DNA from: CALKZN01 sp050633785
Lineage (GTDB): Bacteria > Pseudomonadota > Gammaproteobacteria > Arenicellales > Arenicellaceae
Reading direction: 5' to 3'
Assembly (NCBI GenBank): GCA_050633785.1
Contig: JBOEHE010000018.1
Span: 1 to 64,000 of the forward strand
DNA: 64,000 bases
Position numbers and translations under genes: made by a program. Shown piece by piece: positions 18,498-26,256 of this stretch; the stretch's first letter is position 1; each line of letters begins with the position of its first letter. Below the pieces are notes generated by a model. That model was given only the letters and a program-made list of their open reading frames with translations. It was not told the DNA's origin and did no database searches.

Positions 18498-18821
18498 ATG
18501 ACAAACTATGAAAAGTTAAGAAATAAAGGTTTGGTTCAAGGCTCATTGAGCCTTGATGAAATTTTTACAGTTATGGAAAATGAAATTAAACTCCCTTCTG
18601 ATTTCGCAGAGGTAAAAGAAAAGTTAGAAAGTGAAGGTATCATTATTGATATAAGTGAACAGTCTCAGAAATTACAAGCTCTAATAAAAAAAGGAGTAAG
18701 TAATGGTTTACTAAAACGGACAGAGATCGTTTTGCATCTACCTTTTGAAATGGTAGATCAAGAGCAAATTAATGACATTATTCAAATGATTGAAGGTATG
18801 GGTATTAAAGTTGAAAATTAA
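18498..18821 (+). CDS. Cassette protein resembling tandem sigma-70 region 1.1
   Basis: The protein has 107 residues. Residues 58-104 (LQALIKKGVSNGLLKRTEI, HLPFEMVDQEQINDIIQMIE, GMGIKV) closely follow the RpoD region 1.1 pattern: a helix ending K-G, then G-x-L-x-x-x-E-I, L-P-x-x-x-V-D-x-x-Q-I-x-D-I-I-Q-M, G-M-G-I. Residues 5-50 (LRNKGLVQGSLSLDEIFTVM, then DFAEVKEKLESEGIIID) repeat the same helical pattern more loosely, suggesting a duplication. In RpoD, region 1.1 is an acidic DNA mimic that occupies the polymerase cleft until promoter melting. A free copy could bind RNA polymerase or sigma. There is no other sigma region, so it is not a sigma factor. It is followed by an attC site, so it is an integron cassette gene. 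Confidence 0.7.
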   Translation: MTNYEKLRNKGLVQGSLSLDEIFTVMENEIKLPSDFAEVKEKLESEGIIIDISEQSQKLQALIKKGVSNGLLKRTEIVLHLPFEMVDQEQINDIIQMIEGMGIKVEN

Positions 18822-18828
18822 AAGCAAA

Positions 18829-18884
18829 TATAACAAGCAGTTTAAAATGGACAGCGTAAACGCTGCCCTTTAACTGAGCGTTAT
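18829..18884 (+). other. attC recombination site 1
   Basis: R'' side ATAACAAGC and R' side GCGTTAT enclose an imperfect inverted repeat (CAGTTTAAAaTGGACAGCG / CGCTGCCCTTTAACTG), about 56 bases long. This is the usual 59-base-element layout. Confidence 0.85.
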
Positions 18885-18896
18885 GATTACTAGCTC

Positions 18897-19430
18897 ATGC
18901 TCTCTGACTCAGAAGTAAGGCTTGAAAAGCCGCGAGTCGAACTGGCCGAAGAAATTCGAGATGCATTAGTAGAATCCTATTCCGAGCACGTAGAATTTTT
19001 GCTTTGGCCCGAACCTGAACCCTGCATTGAAAAAGTGCGAGAAAATGTCCAGCAGGCTATCTACAATTTCGAGAACGACGTAGAGGAGTACCGGTTTCTC
19101 ATTTTGAGAAATTCAGACTCCAAGCTTGTAGGTACCATAGGCTTGCTAATAATTGATCTAGAGATTCCATATCTAGAAATCGGCTATTGGGCTCGTAGCT
19201 CTGAACAAGGAAAGGGCTACATCGGGCGAGCGGTAGAGATGCTTGAGAACTACGCTCAGAACGAGCTTAGCGTCCGGCGCCTAGAAATACGGATGGCGGA
19301 ATCTAATAGTAGAAGCAGGCGGGTGGCGGAGAGGGCTGGATACACACTTGAGGCAAAACTTCATTTCGATCGAAAATTACCCAATGGCACTATTGATAAC
19401 TCATTGGTTTATTGTAAAACGTACTCATAA
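18897..19430 (+). CDS. GNAT acetyltransferase, RimJ/RimL type (cassette)
   Basis: The protein has 177 residues. The GNAT core shows LEIGYWARSSEQGKGYIGRAVEMLENYA, where the Q-G-K-G-Y-I-G turn binds the pyrophosphate of acetyl-CoA, and RRLEIRMAESNSRSRRVAERAGYTLEA, typical of the RimJ/RimL ribosomal-protein N-acetyltransferase subfamily. The actual substrate is unknown. Cassette-borne members may modify small molecules, antibiotics or proteins. It is bounded by attC 1 and attC 2 and read in the same direction as the other cassettes. The RNA-level start is the ATG directly after the attC. Confidence 0.88.
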   Translation: MLSDSEVRLEKPRVELAEEIRDALVESYSEHVEFLLWPEPEPCIEKVRENVQQAIYNFENDVEEYRFLILRNSDSKLVGTIGLLIIDLEIPYLEIGYWARSSEQGKGYIGRAVEMLENYAQNELSVRRLEIRMAESNSRSRRVAERAGYTLEAKLHFDRKLPNGTIDNSLVYCKTYS

Positions 19431-19513
19431 CAAGTGCGGGCAGTACGCTCCCTTCGGTCACCGGACGCCCAAACCGTTGTGCGGTTCGTGCGTCTGCTGC
19501 CACAGGCGTTATG
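19425..19513 (+). other. attC recombination site 2
   Basis: From TCATAACAAG to GCGTTATG, about 89 bases, with a long internal imperfect palindrome (GTGCGGGCAGTACG ... GCGTCTGCTGCCAC). The R'' end overlaps the stop of the preceding gene and the R' end overlaps the start of the next. Confidence 0.85.
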
Positions 19514-20014
19514 TTTCTTAAGAAAATGTTTATACAAGAAATACAAGAATGTAATTGGGATGAGATTTTGCACATTCAAGAAGAAGCTTATCGAGAGATA
19601 GGCTCTGAAGAGTTAAATATACTTAAAAATAAACAAAAATATTCTCCGTCTACATGCTTAGTGTCGATTTCTAAAGCGAATGAAGTACAGGGTTATCTTT
19701 TAGCTCATCCGTGGTCTGGTAAAGAACCACCGAAACTGTTTGAAACCTTGCCAAGTATTAGTGATCCTGACCGTTTATATCTTCACGACATGGTTGTTTC
19801 CCCAAAATTTAGAGGGGTAGGTTTAGGCACTAAGTTGGTGAAACATTTGTTTTCAATTGTAAAAGATCAACAAGTAAATAAAATTGCGCTCGTTGCTGTT
19901 CAAGGCTCTTGTGGTTTTTGGGCTAATAATGGTTTTAATGTGGTTACAGATGTAAGAGTGGATTCAAGTTATGGTAATGATGCCGTACTTATGGAGAACT
20001 CACTACCTGCATAA
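19511..20014 (+). CDS. GNAT-family N-acetyltransferase (cassette)
   Basis: The protein has 167 residues. The GNAT motif A is LHDMVVSPKFRGVGLGTKLVKHLFSIVK and motif B is IALVAVQGSCGFWANNGFNVVTD. The ATG at 19511 is formed at the attC junction (GTTATG). A second in-frame ATG at 19526 (MFIQEIQEC) may be the real start. The substrate is unknown. Unlike the neighbouring GNAT cassette it is not of the RimJ type, so the two were acquired separately. Confidence 0.88.
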   Translation: MFLKKMFIQEIQECNWDEILHIQEEAYREIGSEELNILKNKQKYSPSTCLVSISKANEVQGYLLAHPWSGKEPPKLFETLPSISDPDRLYLHDMVVSPKFRGVGLGTKLVKHLFSIVKDQQVNKIALVAVQGSCGFWANNGFNVVTDVRVDSSYGNDAVLMENSLPA

Positions 20015-20110
20015 CAAAGCCATCAATCTGACGGCTTTTCCGTTGCTCGTTTTTGTGCTTGAATAGCANNAACCAACCAACTACAAAGCTGCAGCTTATG
20101 GCGGCGTTAA
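20009..20110 (+). other. attC recombination site 3 (interrupted by an assembly join)
   Basis: It begins GCATAACAAAGCC and ends GGCGGCGTTAA. Two Ns at 20069-20070 lie in the middle of the palindromic part, so its true length is unknown. Confidence 0.75.
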
Positions 20111-20120
20111 TGGAATCAGA

Positions 20121-20780
20121 ATGAAGTATGTACTACTTACGATAACTCTACTTTTCGCGAATCTTGTTTCAGCAGATACGGTTGCTTATAGCACCACGAA
20201 GCAATTGAGAGAAGCAAGCTATGAAAGATACATCCTTGTAAAAGGCAACTCTTTAAAGTCACCTATACAAAAGCTAAAAGATCATGGAAAACTTGCTTCT
20301 ACGGGACCTTCAATATTCTATGATTTTGAAATTTCCACTAGTGGTGCTTGGACAGTAATAAAGCTGCCAAGTACAACGAGCCATTGGATTCATCACAACA
20401 TTACTTATTGGTTTCTTGGCTGGGGCCCAGATGACCCAAATTACGCCGATTCTGTTGTAGGTCTCGCTATCAATCGCAGTGGTTCAAGTTACGCAATATA
20501 TGGCACTAATGACACATCTGAGCCGCAAGATTCTCTTTATGGCGAAACATCTACTGGTATCTCTTTTGTTGTTAACATTCCATTCGACGAGTTAGTTATA
20601 GATAAGACGTCTAAAATACCAAAAGCACCCTCAGTGGTCAGCGGTCTACAGTTACCAAGTGGTCTTGAGTTTTCTAAAGTAAGCATCGAGTATCATGAGA
20701 GTCTTGATCAAAAAAACATTAACAAGGCAAAGCAGCGGATCGTCACACTGCGTGCTCCGCACCGCTATTTTCGGCGTTAG
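20121..20780 (+). CDS. Exported protein of unknown function (cassette)
   Basis: The protein has 219 residues with a clear signal peptide (MKYVLLTITLLFANLVSADT, cleavage after VSA). The mature part is rich in beta-forming and Ser/Thr residues and contains WTVIKLPSTTSHWIHHNITYW and YWFLGWGPDDPNYADSVV. I recognise no family. The last 20 codons (from about NKAKQRIV) are encoded by the attC site itself, and the stop is the TAG of GCGTTAG, so the native C-terminus may have been replaced when the cassette formed. It probably acts in the periplasm or outside the cell. Confidence 0.7.
   Translation: MKYVLLTITLLFANLVSADTVAYSTTKQLREASYERYILVKGNSLKSPIQKLKDHGKLASTGPSIFYDFEISTSGAWTVIKLPSTTSHWIHHNITYWFLGWGPDDPNYADSVVGLAINRSGSSYAIYGTNDTSEPQDSLYGETSTGISFVVNIPFDELVIDKTSKIPKAPSVVSGLQLPSGLEFSKVSIEYHESLDQKNINKAKQRIVTLRAPHRYFRR
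20717..20780 (+). other. attC recombination site 4 (inside the 3' end of the preceding gene)
   Basis: It runs from ATTAACAAGGC to GGCGTTAG, 64 bases, with internal complementary arms (AGCAGCGGATCG / GCACCGCTATTT). Confidence 0.8.
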
Positions 20781-20804
20781 ATTTCACTCAAGACTGGAAT
20801 ATAA

Positions 20805-21500
20805 ATGGCGTTAGGAAAAGTAGAAACACTTTGGAGATATCCAGTCAAATCACTTATTGGTGAGTCCTTAGGTGATTTAGTTATTGATAGCAGAGGGGTT
20901 TCTGGTGATAGGCTCTATGCCATATCAAATTCAGATGGCAAGTTCGGAAGTGGCAAGGATACTCGCAGGTTTCGGCGTATTGACGGGCTTTTTTCTATGT
21001 CAGCAGAAACTACAGAGAACGGTATATCTATTAGATTCCCTGATGGAAGCGTCTTTTTAGGAAGCGACCCTGCCATAGATAATATGCTTTCACAAACTCT
21101 TGGCCAGAGTGTAACCTTAACCAAAGAGGGTGACATATCTCATTTTGATGATGGCGCCGTACACATATTAACAACAGAATCACTATCTCTTCTCAATCAG
21201 AAATTGCCGGGTTCTGGTATAGATCCAAAGAGGTTCAGGCCAAATTTGGTGATTGCAAGCCGGCTTCAAGATCAAGAGCTTTTGGGAAAGGTCATAAATA
21301 TTGGATCAGCTTCATTAGAGGTAACTCATAAAACTGAGCGGTGCCGTATGATTACAATCGAACAGCCGGGATTTGAAAATAGACCGGATATCCTAAAGGT
21401 CGTATCTCAAGGTTTTGGTCTAGATTTTGGGGTTTACGCCAAAGTTATATCGACTGGCTCAGTATCTGTTGGAGATAAAGTTGAGTTTATCCAAAAATAA
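20805..21500 (+). CDS. MOSC-domain protein (cassette)
   Basis: The protein has 231 residues. The N-terminal beta-barrel (VETLWRYPVKSLIGESL, GVSGDRLYAI) and the MOSC core with KTERCRMITIEQPG, which contains the conserved Cys, are both present. MOSC domains carry sulfur for molybdenum-cofactor enzymes, and some (YcbX, YiiM) reduce N-hydroxylated bases. The N-terminal YPVKS motif places it with the YcbX/mARC-like group rather than YiiM. It is unusual to see such a housekeeping-type domain in a cassette, and detoxification of hydroxylated compounds is a plausible benefit. It is bounded by attC 4 and attC 5. Confidence 0.88.
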   Translation: MALGKVETLWRYPVKSLIGESLGDLVIDSRGVSGDRLYAISNSDGKFGSGKDTRRFRRIDGLFSMSAETTENGISIRFPDGSVFLGSDPAIDNMLSQTLGQSVTLTKEGDISHFDDGAVHILTTESLSLLNQKLPGSGIDPKRFRPNLVIASRLQDQELLGKVINIGSASLEVTHKTERCRMITIEQPGFENRPDILKVVSQGFGLDFGVYAKVISTGSVSVGDKVEFIQK

Positions 21501-21501
21501 A

Positions 21502-21555
21502 TCTAATAAGGCGCTGAAGCGGGACAAAGTGCTTCGCTCTTAGCTAAGCGTTAAG
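21502..21555 (+). other. attC recombination site 5
   Basis: TCTAATAAGGCGCTGAAGC to AGCTAAGCGTTAAG, about 54 bases. The R'' box is altered (TAATAAG instead of TAACAAG). Confidence 0.7.
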
Positions 21556-21612
21556 TGTATGAAGTAACGATCATCTCATATAGATATTAATGACAAAGAA
21601 AGCTTCTTGAAA

Positions 21613-21971
21613 ATGGTTGCAGGAAAAGTATTTCATGCAACGGATGAGGCCAATGTAAATTCGATTATTAATGGCGGGGTTATTGTTCCGAATAGTGATT
21701 TATCTAAAACCTCAATCTTCGGCAAAAGCGTTAAGGGTATTTCAGAACAAGGGGTTGCGTGTCATTCTTCGATTATCGCCGTTATGGGTCAACTGAATGG
21801 AAAGAGCATGCATATAAATGTTTTCCAATTTCTGAGGACAGTTCATCTAATTCAACAGCCATCCTATTTCTGCAAGATAAAGAGTATTCAACATTATTAT
21901 CTTGGTCAGGTCTGAAAAAAGAAGAAGCATGGTCAGAGCGAATCGTTCCGCATATTGAGGTAGGGTATTAA
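21613..21971 (+). pseudogene. Frameshifted cassette gene, possible ADP-ribosyltransferase-fold protein
   Basis: The first frame codes for AGKVFHATDEANVNSIINGG ... FGKSVKGISEQGVAC. The second frame continues from about 21755 with VSFFDYRRYGSTEWKEHAYK ... SWSGLKKEEAWSERIVPHIE to the TAA at 21971. A single indel near 21750 joins them into one protein of about 118 residues. The opening H-x-T-x-x-x-N-V-x-S-I-x-x-x-G resembles the NAD-binding start of ART/Tpt1-like folds, but this is only a motif-level likeness. It is either a decayed cassette or a sequencing error. Confidence 0.6.
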
Positions 21972-22026
21972 AGAGAGGTTTCAGTGAAATATATTAGTTG
22001 GCTGTTGGTGATTCATCATGGTCGCA

Positions 22027-22055
22027 GCTAACAAGGCCATCAAAATCGCCTACAA
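22027..22055 (+). other. Partial attC site at the end of array 1
   Basis: GCAGCTAACAAGGCCATCAAAATCGCC matches the R''-side half of an attC (compare the site at 62631), but no GCGTTRR partner follows before the next gene. The array ends here. Confidence 0.55.
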
Positions 22056-22139
22056 ATAACAAGATAGGACACTCTTAATATGCTATAAATGTATTTATAA
22101 CATTGGACTATCTGAAAATTGCCCAAAATGGAAACTTAA

Positions 22140-23204
22140 ATGGACGCTACACAATCTCTTATTCCTTCCGAACTGTCGGAGTTTCTACTAAATGTTGCGC
22201 CAGTGCGGCCAGTCTTCATTTGGGGACCACCAGGTATTGGTAAGTCGTCTTTAGTAGAGGAGTTTGCTGCATCAGTCGGGATGCCTTGCGTTTCTATGCT
22301 AGGGTCTCAGCTTGCGCCTGAAGATATTATTGGTGTTCCAAGGGTTGAGGATGGTGTGTCGTATTTCTGTCCTCCAGCTCAAATTGCACGTAAAGATCCT
22401 TTTTGTCTTTTCCTGGATGAACTCAATGCTTGTTCGCAAGAGGTGCAAAAAGCGTTTTATTCACTGATAAATGATCGCCGGATTGGTGAGTACCATTTGC
22501 CCGAAGGCACCGTCGTTATTGGAGCGGGTAATCGTGCACAAGATGCAGCCATCGTCAAACCGATTTCGTCAGCCTTGATCAACCGAATGGCTCATGTCGA
22601 GTTGCGTGCCAGCGCCGCTGACTGGCTAAATTGGGCAGGTCAAGCTGGGATTCACACTTTGATTAATGATTACATCCGTTTACGGCCGGATCACCTCTGG
22701 TCAAAACCTCAAAAGCATGAGGAACCATTTTCAACGCCTCGTTCATGGCATATTCTTTCGGATGCGATGACGTCCTATGGCAAGCAGGGGTTGACTGAAC
22801 AGGCGGTCAATGTGTTGGCGTCTGGACTGTTGACACCTGCTCATGCACGCCAGTTTGTTGCCTTCTACCGTCAACGTTTGCGTGACTTTGATTTAAGCGC
22901 AATTTTAAAAGGCGAAATCGGCTGGCCAGAGGCTCCCGACGAACGTGATGTACTGTATTTTCTGGTGCAATCGTTTCGTGCTCAACTGATCAAAGAGCTT
23001 CCTCAAAATGCGAAAAAAGCTTCTGCAGAAGTAAAAGCGCTTGCGTTGTCAGCAAAAGATCGGTTGGTACAATTATCTCGCATCTCTCTTGAAATGTCAC
23101 AGTTAGTAGTGGCAGAAGATGAAAACGGTACCGCATTGCCAGATTGGTTCCTGATTGAAATAGCACGTGATTTACCACGATTAATGGCCGGACGAAATGG
23201 CTGA
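22140..23204 (+). CDS. MoxR-type AAA+ ATPase
   Basis: The protein has 354 residues. Walker A is GPPGIGKSS (Lys35), Walker B is CLFLDELNA (Asp93/Glu94), sensor 1 is VIGAGNRAQD, and ALINRMAHVEL carries the arginine finger region. MoxR ATPases act as chaperones that insert cofactors or remodel complexes together with a VWA-domain partner. That partner starts in an ATGA overlap here, so the two are co-translated. It begins just after the cassette array, without an attC of its own. Confidence 0.92.
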   Translation: MDATQSLIPSELSEFLLNVAPVRPVFIWGPPGIGKSSLVEEFAASVGMPCVSMLGSQLAPEDIIGVPRVEDGVSYFCPPAQIARKDPFCLFLDELNACSQEVQKAFYSLINDRRIGEYHLPEGTVVIGAGNRAQDAAIVKPISSALINRMAHVELRASAADWLNWAGQAGIHTLINDYIRLRPDHLWSKPQKHEEPFSTPRSWHILSDAMTSYGKQGLTEQAVNVLASGLLTPAHARQFVAFYRQRLRDFDLSAILKGEIGWPEAPDERDVLYFLVQSFRAQLIKELPQNAKKASAEVKALALSAKDRLVQLSRISLEMSQLVVAEDENGTALPDWFLIEIARDLPRLMAGRNG

Positions 23205-25066
23205 TGTCGAGATCAACAAGCGGAAAATTTAAGGCCAATATAGATGCAATTAATCACGGTAAGGAGATAGCCGTTGCGCACCCATTGATTAACTCGTTAC
23301 CGGGGTTTTCATTGACATTACAGGATGATGCTGCTCAATTACCTAAAGGTGCCTATGTCAAAGTAGTCACCTCGCAGAACTCTTATCCATCATGGTCCCA
23401 CAATCATATCAGCGAGTTACCCGTAACCGTCTGGCCGAATGTTCGCAGACGAGCAGAACCTGAAGTTTGGGCGTATATCTTTGCACGTATCAGTATGCAT
23501 ATCGCTTTAAACCACCTTGACCCTAAGCAAACTGATCTGAGTTGGCATTTTGCTTGTTGGTTCAAGGCTGAAGAGATGATTTCAATCTCTGGCGTTGGGA
23601 GAAGACCAAGTGGGTTTCCCGGTTTGCCACAAGGTTTACCACGCGGCGATGAAGCACAGCTCGCTCAGCATTTTATGCAACATGAAGTGCCTGGTGACTT
23701 GAAAATATTATCATTAGGCAGTGAAGGGCAGATGTTTTGGACGGTTGATAAATCGGTAAATATTTCGGAGGAATTACGCAAACAACGTCAAACGGGTTTG
23801 GCCAAAGGCATCCGTGCGGCTGCTTCAGCAGCGATTGATGTGGCGGGAGGTGTGCGAACCACACTGGGACAAGAACGTGGCGAAGATAGTATTTTGAAGC
23901 GTGCGAAAAGCTGGGTAATCTCGGAATTTCCTCTGCTCGCTTCTCTTGCTTCTTCTTTTACACTGATCGAGGATCATGAACTTTGCCAATCAATGGGCGT
24001 AACGGTTGCCGCGATTTCTGATCAGACACAAGAGATTTATTTCAATCCAAGAATAAGTATCACTGAAGAAGAAGCCAAATTCGTGATGACTCATGAGTTT
24101 TTGCACGTAGGCCTTCGCCATACTGCACGCCGACAAGGGCGAGATGCGTGGTATTGGAATGTTGCCTGTGATTACATAATCAATGACTGGTTGTTGGAAA
24201 TGCAAGTGGGTCATGCTCCTGAACAGCTGGGGTATCTACACGATCCAAGCTTGCGAGGGCAATCTGCTGAAGAAGTGTATGACCGGATTGTTTGTGATGT
24301 GCGTTGGATGAGGAGGTTGAAAAAAGCTCGTACCATGAATGGGGCAAACGCCGACATGCTCGAAGGTCAACATAAGCCAGGTTGGTGGTTAGGCGGGGGT
24401 ATTGACCTTGATAGTTTTTATCGTCGTGCATTGACTGAGGGCTTGGACCTTCATCTGGATAAAAAACGTGGATTGTTGCCTGCTGGGTTAGTGGAAGAAA
24501 TTCGCTCACTTAACCAGCCACCTGTTCCATGGGATGTTGAACTAGGGCAATGGTTGGATCAGTATTTTCCCCCAATAGAGAAGCGTCGTAGCTTTTCCCG
24601 GGCTCACCGACGGCAATCAGCCACACCGGATATCGTTCGCCCGGCATGGGTATCACCTGATGAACAGCGTTCAGGGCGAGTGTTTGCAGCCATTGTTGAT
24701 ACCTCCGGTTCTATGAGTCGTTCAGACCTGGGTAAAGCCGTTGGGGCAATTGCGAGCTACGCTATGAGCCGAGATGTAGGCTTTGTGCGATTGATTCAAT
24801 GTGATGCCTCTGCCCATGATTCAGGGTATATCGAGCCCGAATCGTTATTAGACCGAGTTCAAGTCAAAGGTCGTGGTGGTACGGTGTTAATGCCAGGTGT
24901 AAAACTTTTGGAAGAAACGATGGATTTTCCAAAAGACGGTCCAGTATTGGTGATTACGGACGGCGCTTGTGACCGATTAACTATACGAAGAAATCATGCT
25001 TATTTGCTTACAGAAGGTAAACGATTGCCTTTTCCTGCAAAGGGTCCTGTTTTCCGGTTTTCTTGA
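23204..25066 (+). CDS. Metallopeptidase-like / VWA-like protein (DUF2201 type), partner of the MoxR ATPase
   Basis: The protein has 620 residues. A central zincin-like motif THEFLHVGLRHTARR (His297, Glu298, His301) is followed by the DYIINDWL helix typical of DUF2201 N-terminal domains. A C-terminal VWA-like domain has FAAIVDTSGSMSRSDLG (a MIDAS D-x-S-x-S), GRGGTVLMPG and VLVITDGAC. This pairing with a MoxR ATPase recurs across bacteria. Members are thought to form ATP-driven assembly or stress machines, but the substrate is unknown. The N-terminal 200 residues are lineage-specific and include a possible second, non-zinc helical domain. Confidence 0.88.
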   Translation: MSRSTSGKFKANIDAINHGKEIAVAHPLINSLPGFSLTLQDDAAQLPKGAYVKVVTSQNSYPSWSHNHISELPVTVWPNVRRRAEPEVWAYIFARISMHIALNHLDPKQTDLSWHFACWFKAEEMISISGVGRRPSGFPGLPQGLPRGDEAQLAQHFMQHEVPGDLKILSLGSEGQMFWTVDKSVNISEELRKQRQTGLAKGIRAAASAAIDVAGGVRTTLGQERGEDSILKRAKSWVISEFPLLASLASSFTLIEDHELCQSMGVTVAAISDQTQEIYFNPRISITEEEAKFVMTHEFLHVGLRHTARRQGRDAWYWNVACDYIINDWLLEMQVGHAPEQLGYLHDPSLRGQSAEEVYDRIVCDVRWMRRLKKARTMNGANADMLEGQHKPGWWLGGGIDLDSFYRRALTEGLDLHLDKKRGLLPAGLVEEIRSLNQPPVPWDVELGQWLDQYFPPIEKRRSFSRAHRRQSATPDIVRPAWVSPDEQRSGRVFAAIVDTSGSMSRSDLGKAVGAIASYAMSRDVGFVRLIQCDASAHDSGYIEPESLLDRVQVKGRGGTVLMPGVKLLEETMDFPKDGPVLVITDGACDRLTIRRNHAYLLTEGKRLPFPAKGPVFRFS

Positions 25067-25337
25067 AACTTGCCGGTTTATTAGCGGGTTTTTCAGAGTT
25101 TTTTGGGGGGCAGTATTATGTTTTTTGGTAAAGAGCTAATTCTCAGGGTTGGTTGATAGCGTTGATTTTTCTTTCTCAACTTTTCGCTTGAATTTATATT
25201 GGAAAGTTATGATTTGGGATTATGCAGTGAAAATAGGAATTCCTGATTGTCTATTTTACGACAATTAGCTGTTGGTTGCCCCCTCAAGCTCTGCCTGACT
25301 TTTTAATGTTTGAAAATGTATTTGACTTATATATGTA
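25067..25337. other. Non-coding spacer before the NAD operon
   Basis: About 270 bases without a supportable gene. Short CCGGTTT/AGCGGGTTTTT segments just after the VWA gene could form a weak terminator. Nothing else is recognised up to the operator described next. Confidence 0.5.
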
Positions 25338-25369
25338 CTCTGTGACATTATTTATTTAATTACACAGAG
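25338..25369. promoter_or_regulatory. Candidate NrtR operator upstream of the NAD/ADP-ribose operon
   Basis: A perfect inverted repeat CTCTGTG / CACAGAG is separated by 18 A/T-rich bases and lies 19 bases before the ATG of the first operon gene. A dyad overlapping the expected promoter region fits a repressor such as the NrtR encoded in the same operon. I cannot confirm a match to a published NrtR motif. Confidence 0.55.
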
Positions 25370-25388
25370 ACAATAAATAAATCATAAA

Positions 25389-26234
25389 ATGAACATTACA
25401 ATAGAAACAGTTGCTGGAGACCCGATTTCAATTAAAACCATGGGTTTTTCAGGTGGTGAGCGACATGTTCAATTGACAGACTTGCCCGCAGGAGATATCG
25501 CGGCTTTTACCATAAAAGCGCGTGTCCAGAATGCGAATGATTTGATGGATTTGTTGTTGGTCGACAATGCGATAAAGAGTCATTATGGGGCATCGGTTGA
25601 CGTTAATTTGGAGTTGCCCTATTTGCCTTATGCTCGCCAAGACCGTGTTTGTGCCGAAGGGCAGGCCTTTTCATTGCAATTAATGGCGAGTTTATTAAAT
25701 GGAATGAGGTTAAAACAGCTTGTCACCTGGGATTGTCATAGTCAGATCGGTATTGAGTTGACTGGCGCAAGCAATGTAGAACCAACCGAGATTATTAAAA
25801 ACAGCAATGACTTATTAGCCATCTTACAGGCTGAAGATAGTGTTTTGATTTGTCCAGATAAAGGGGCTCTTAAGCGCTGTACTCAATTGAAACACGATTT
25901 GGCAATAGAGCATATGGTGTTGTGTGAAAAGCGGCGTGACCCAGCCACAGGGAAAATTACCCATACTGACGTCTTAGTGGACAACTTGAGCGGTAAGACT
26001 GCCGTTATCACAGATGATATTTGTGATGGCGGTTATACATTTATAAAGATTGCAGAGCAATTGAAGCAAAAACAAGTGAACAAAATCGTATTGTTTGTAA
26101 CACACGGTATATTCAGCAAAGGTTTGGTAGTGTTTGATGGTCTGGTTGACCGAATTTTCACTACCAACAGCTTTCCACAGGAGGAAAGTCATTTAGTAAA
26201 GGTGATTGATTTCACTTACGATTTTAAACAGTAA
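25389..26234 (+). CDS. Short PRPP-synthetase-family protein (ribose-phosphate or ADP-ribose pyrophosphokinase)
   Basis: The protein has 281 residues, shorter than housekeeping Prs (about 315). Fold features are GFSGGERHVQL (in place of FSDGE), PYLPYARQDRVC, the WDCHSQIGIEL segment and the ribose-phosphate-binding loop VITDDICDGGYTF. The family transfers pyrophosphate from ATP to a ribose-5-phosphate group. A divergent short member placed next to NadV could make PRPP for NMN synthesis. In phage NARP1 the equivalent enzyme (Adps) pyrophosphorylates ADP-ribose instead. The sequence alone does not decide. It is the first gene of the operon, behind the dyad at 25338. Confidence 0.88.
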   Translation: MNITIETVAGDPISIKTMGFSGGERHVQLTDLPAGDIAAFTIKARVQNANDLMDLLLVDNAIKSHYGASVDVNLELPYLPYARQDRVCAEGQAFSLQLMASLLNGMRLKQLVTWDCHSQIGIELTGASNVEPTEIIKNSNDLLAILQAEDSVLICPDKGALKRCTQLKHDLAIEHMVLCEKRRDPATGKITHTDVLVDNLSGKTAVITDDICDGGYTFIKIAEQLKQKQVNKIVLFVTHGIFSKGLVVFDGLVDRIFTTNSFPQEESHLVKVIDFTYDFKQ

Positions 26235-26256
26235 TATCAGTAAAAGGAGAGCAACA

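Noticed and set aside
17678..22055. CRISPR array
   Set aside because: The repeated units are variable-length attC sites separated by genes, not short direct repeats with spacers.
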